DNA of 64,000 bases. Source: Apostichopus japonicus (Eukaryota > Echinodermata > Holothuroidea > Aspidochirotida > Stichopodidae). Location: assembly GCF_037975245.1 (NCBI RefSeq), contig NC_092576.1, positions 12,825,111 to 12,889,110 on the forward strand, written 5' to 3'. Under the pieces are notes generated by a model that did no database searches, was not told the origin of the DNA, and was given only the letters and a program-made list of their open reading frames with translations. Of this stretch, positions 62,901-64,000 are shown in pieces. The translations under genes and the position numbers were made by a program. Each line of letters opens with the position of its first letter. The first letter of the stretch is position 1.

Positions 62901-63718
62901 AACACCCTCTGTATGACCCAAATGCAAAAAACAAATAATGCTAGCTAACCATTATTATAGTAAAATGTACTATTATATATCATTTTGCATCAAGAGACCT
63001 AAACATTGCCTTATTTTGCCAAAGAAAAAGGGGTCCCTCCCCCAGGTTTCAGGAAATATCCCCCCACCAATACACACACAAACACATTTAGCAATTTTCC
63101 ACAACGGACGTAACAGAGAAATTGTACCAAAACTCATTCGATACATTATCTCTCTTATCTTGTCAAAGTTCCTGTCAAAACAGCCAAGTAGTAATAAGTT
63201 CACACTTTCTAAACAGAAAAGTTCCCTGTGGTTACAATATCAAACTGTCCAACACCTTTTTGAAAAACAACACACAATAGGTGGTGTCTAGCTGTGGAAT
63301 GTGGTCTAACTTATTTACTCATCATTTGTTTGAACAAATAAACTGTGTCTGCTGCAGTGGAACATGTCCAGCCAAAATCACTTTTTGGGGATGTAAATCA
63401 AATGAAGACAATTGTCAGGCTATATGCCACTTAAGAACCAGAGGTGGAACCTTTGCAAGTAAATATAGGAACAAAAACTATATACATATAAACTTGTTAA
63501 TGGGGACTAAACCTGCAAAGATTTACAGTACACTTTCTCGGTTCTCACCTACCTTCGTGACCTTTCTGTATGCTTAATACCTATTTGGAAATAGTTATAC
63601 TCAAACACAGCATTCTGCCATGCACTAGGAGTTATTTGCATGACACAAATAACAGATATGATGCCATTCATATTGGAACTAACTACAGAAAGTTATTCTC
63701 TTTTTAAGACATGCTTAC
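59951..63718. other. No gene recognised; G-rich tracts
   Basis: Open frames at 60,706-60,987, 62,938-63,291 and 63,281-63,577 (plus) show no domain. G-runs lie at 60,562 and 61,345, and a T-run at about 62,631. Downstream exons of the minus-strand integrase-like gene might lie here, but none could be confirmed. Confidence 0.4.
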
Positions 63719-63876
63719 CTCATCATCACCTCAGTAGTGAAATTAGAAGTTGATGCTGCAGTCTTGTCAGGCACTGCCTTAGTCTCAGGCCACTTTGAAT
63801 AGAAGTCACACAGTGTTATTATGTACAGTCGCTTGGCTGTTGTCACTGGTAGAGGACCAATAAGATCAACACCAAC
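63719..63876 (-). CDS. Integrase-core (rve) exon, partial gene
   Basis: The acceptor is GTCTTTTTTCTTAAAAG and the donor is ATGAG|GTAAGC. The 52-codon frame (VGVDLIGPLPVTTAKRLY, FYSKWPETKAVPDKTAAS) is the start of a retroviral-type integrase core, with the first catalytic Asp in GVDLIGPL. Ty3/Gypsy integrases and host genes derived from them (for example KRBA2/GIN-like) share this block. Clean splice sites on both sides favour a spliced, possibly host-adopted gene over a raw retrotransposon. Phase 0 in, phase 2 out. The second Asp and the Glu would be in following exons, and the gene extends past the window's right edge. Confidence 0.6.
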
Positions 63877-64000
63877 CTTTTAAGAAAAAAGACAGCATTG
63901 AGGTGCTGATTTCAAAAACATTTACTAGTTGCAGGCTTTGCCTTGACTGTTGTTCCATTCTATTGCTTCATACTGTACTGTACCATATATTTACAATCGC

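Noticed and set aside
62938-63577. Two adjacent plus-strand frames, one Cys-rich
   Set aside because: No recognisable domain, different frames, and no clear splice pair joining them.

Overview
The window looks like AT-rich nuclear DNA of a marine invertebrate deuterostome. An echinoderm, possibly a sea cucumber, is my best guess, but this is inference. The reasons are spliced genes with GT/AG introns, Ig and NACHT-LRR exons, and dense, mostly decayed non-LTR retrotransposons, MITEs and a tRNA-derived SINE. There are no rRNA genes, no CRISPR array, no true tRNA gene and no bacterial-style operon.

The main feature is a split gene on the minus strand, read here from about 35,035 down to about 4,317. 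Joining exons by splice sites and reading phase gives, in order: signal peptide; Ig domain; two Ig domains in one exon; Ig domain; stalk plus one transmembrane helix; short acidic and basic cytoplasmic exons; a large NACHT exon with Walker A and B; a leucine-rich exon; and a tail of about 13 small exons ending in TAA next to AATAAA. Every junction in the preferred chain is in phase. The protein would be a type I membrane receptor with an Ig ectodomain and a cytoplasmic NLR-type NTPase, of about 1,300 residues. Vertebrate NLRs are cytosolic or nuclear, so this layout is the most unusual thing in the window. The first two exons lie across a 7.7-kb intron and are less certain than the rest.

Inside that gene are intronic insertions: a probable solo LTR (7,421-8,372), a decayed RTE-like LINE (about 19,300-21,750, same strand) and a copy of a dispersed repeat (26,432-26,790). 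An opposite-strand candidate small gene (about 27,450-30,945) sits in the largest intron. Left of the gene, 725-2,600 holds a 257-bp-period tandem repeat broken by a truncated CR1-like LINE.

From 36 to 60 kb the DNA is mostly mobile. It holds two copies of a palindromic MITE, a decayed PIF/Harbinger-type MADF gene whose intron contains a 4-kb element with complex ends, and that element contains a foldback element. It also holds a pair of related composite repeats (48.2-51.3 and 57.6-59.7 kb) sharing outer segments but with an oppositely oriented SINE between them, another CR1-like LINE (54.07-55.43 kb), and long TA tracts. The last exon of a PC-esterase-like (SGNH) gene lies at 56,689-57,551 on the minus strand. 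At the right edge, 63,719-63,876 (minus) is a cleanly spliced integrase-core exon of a gene that runs off the window.
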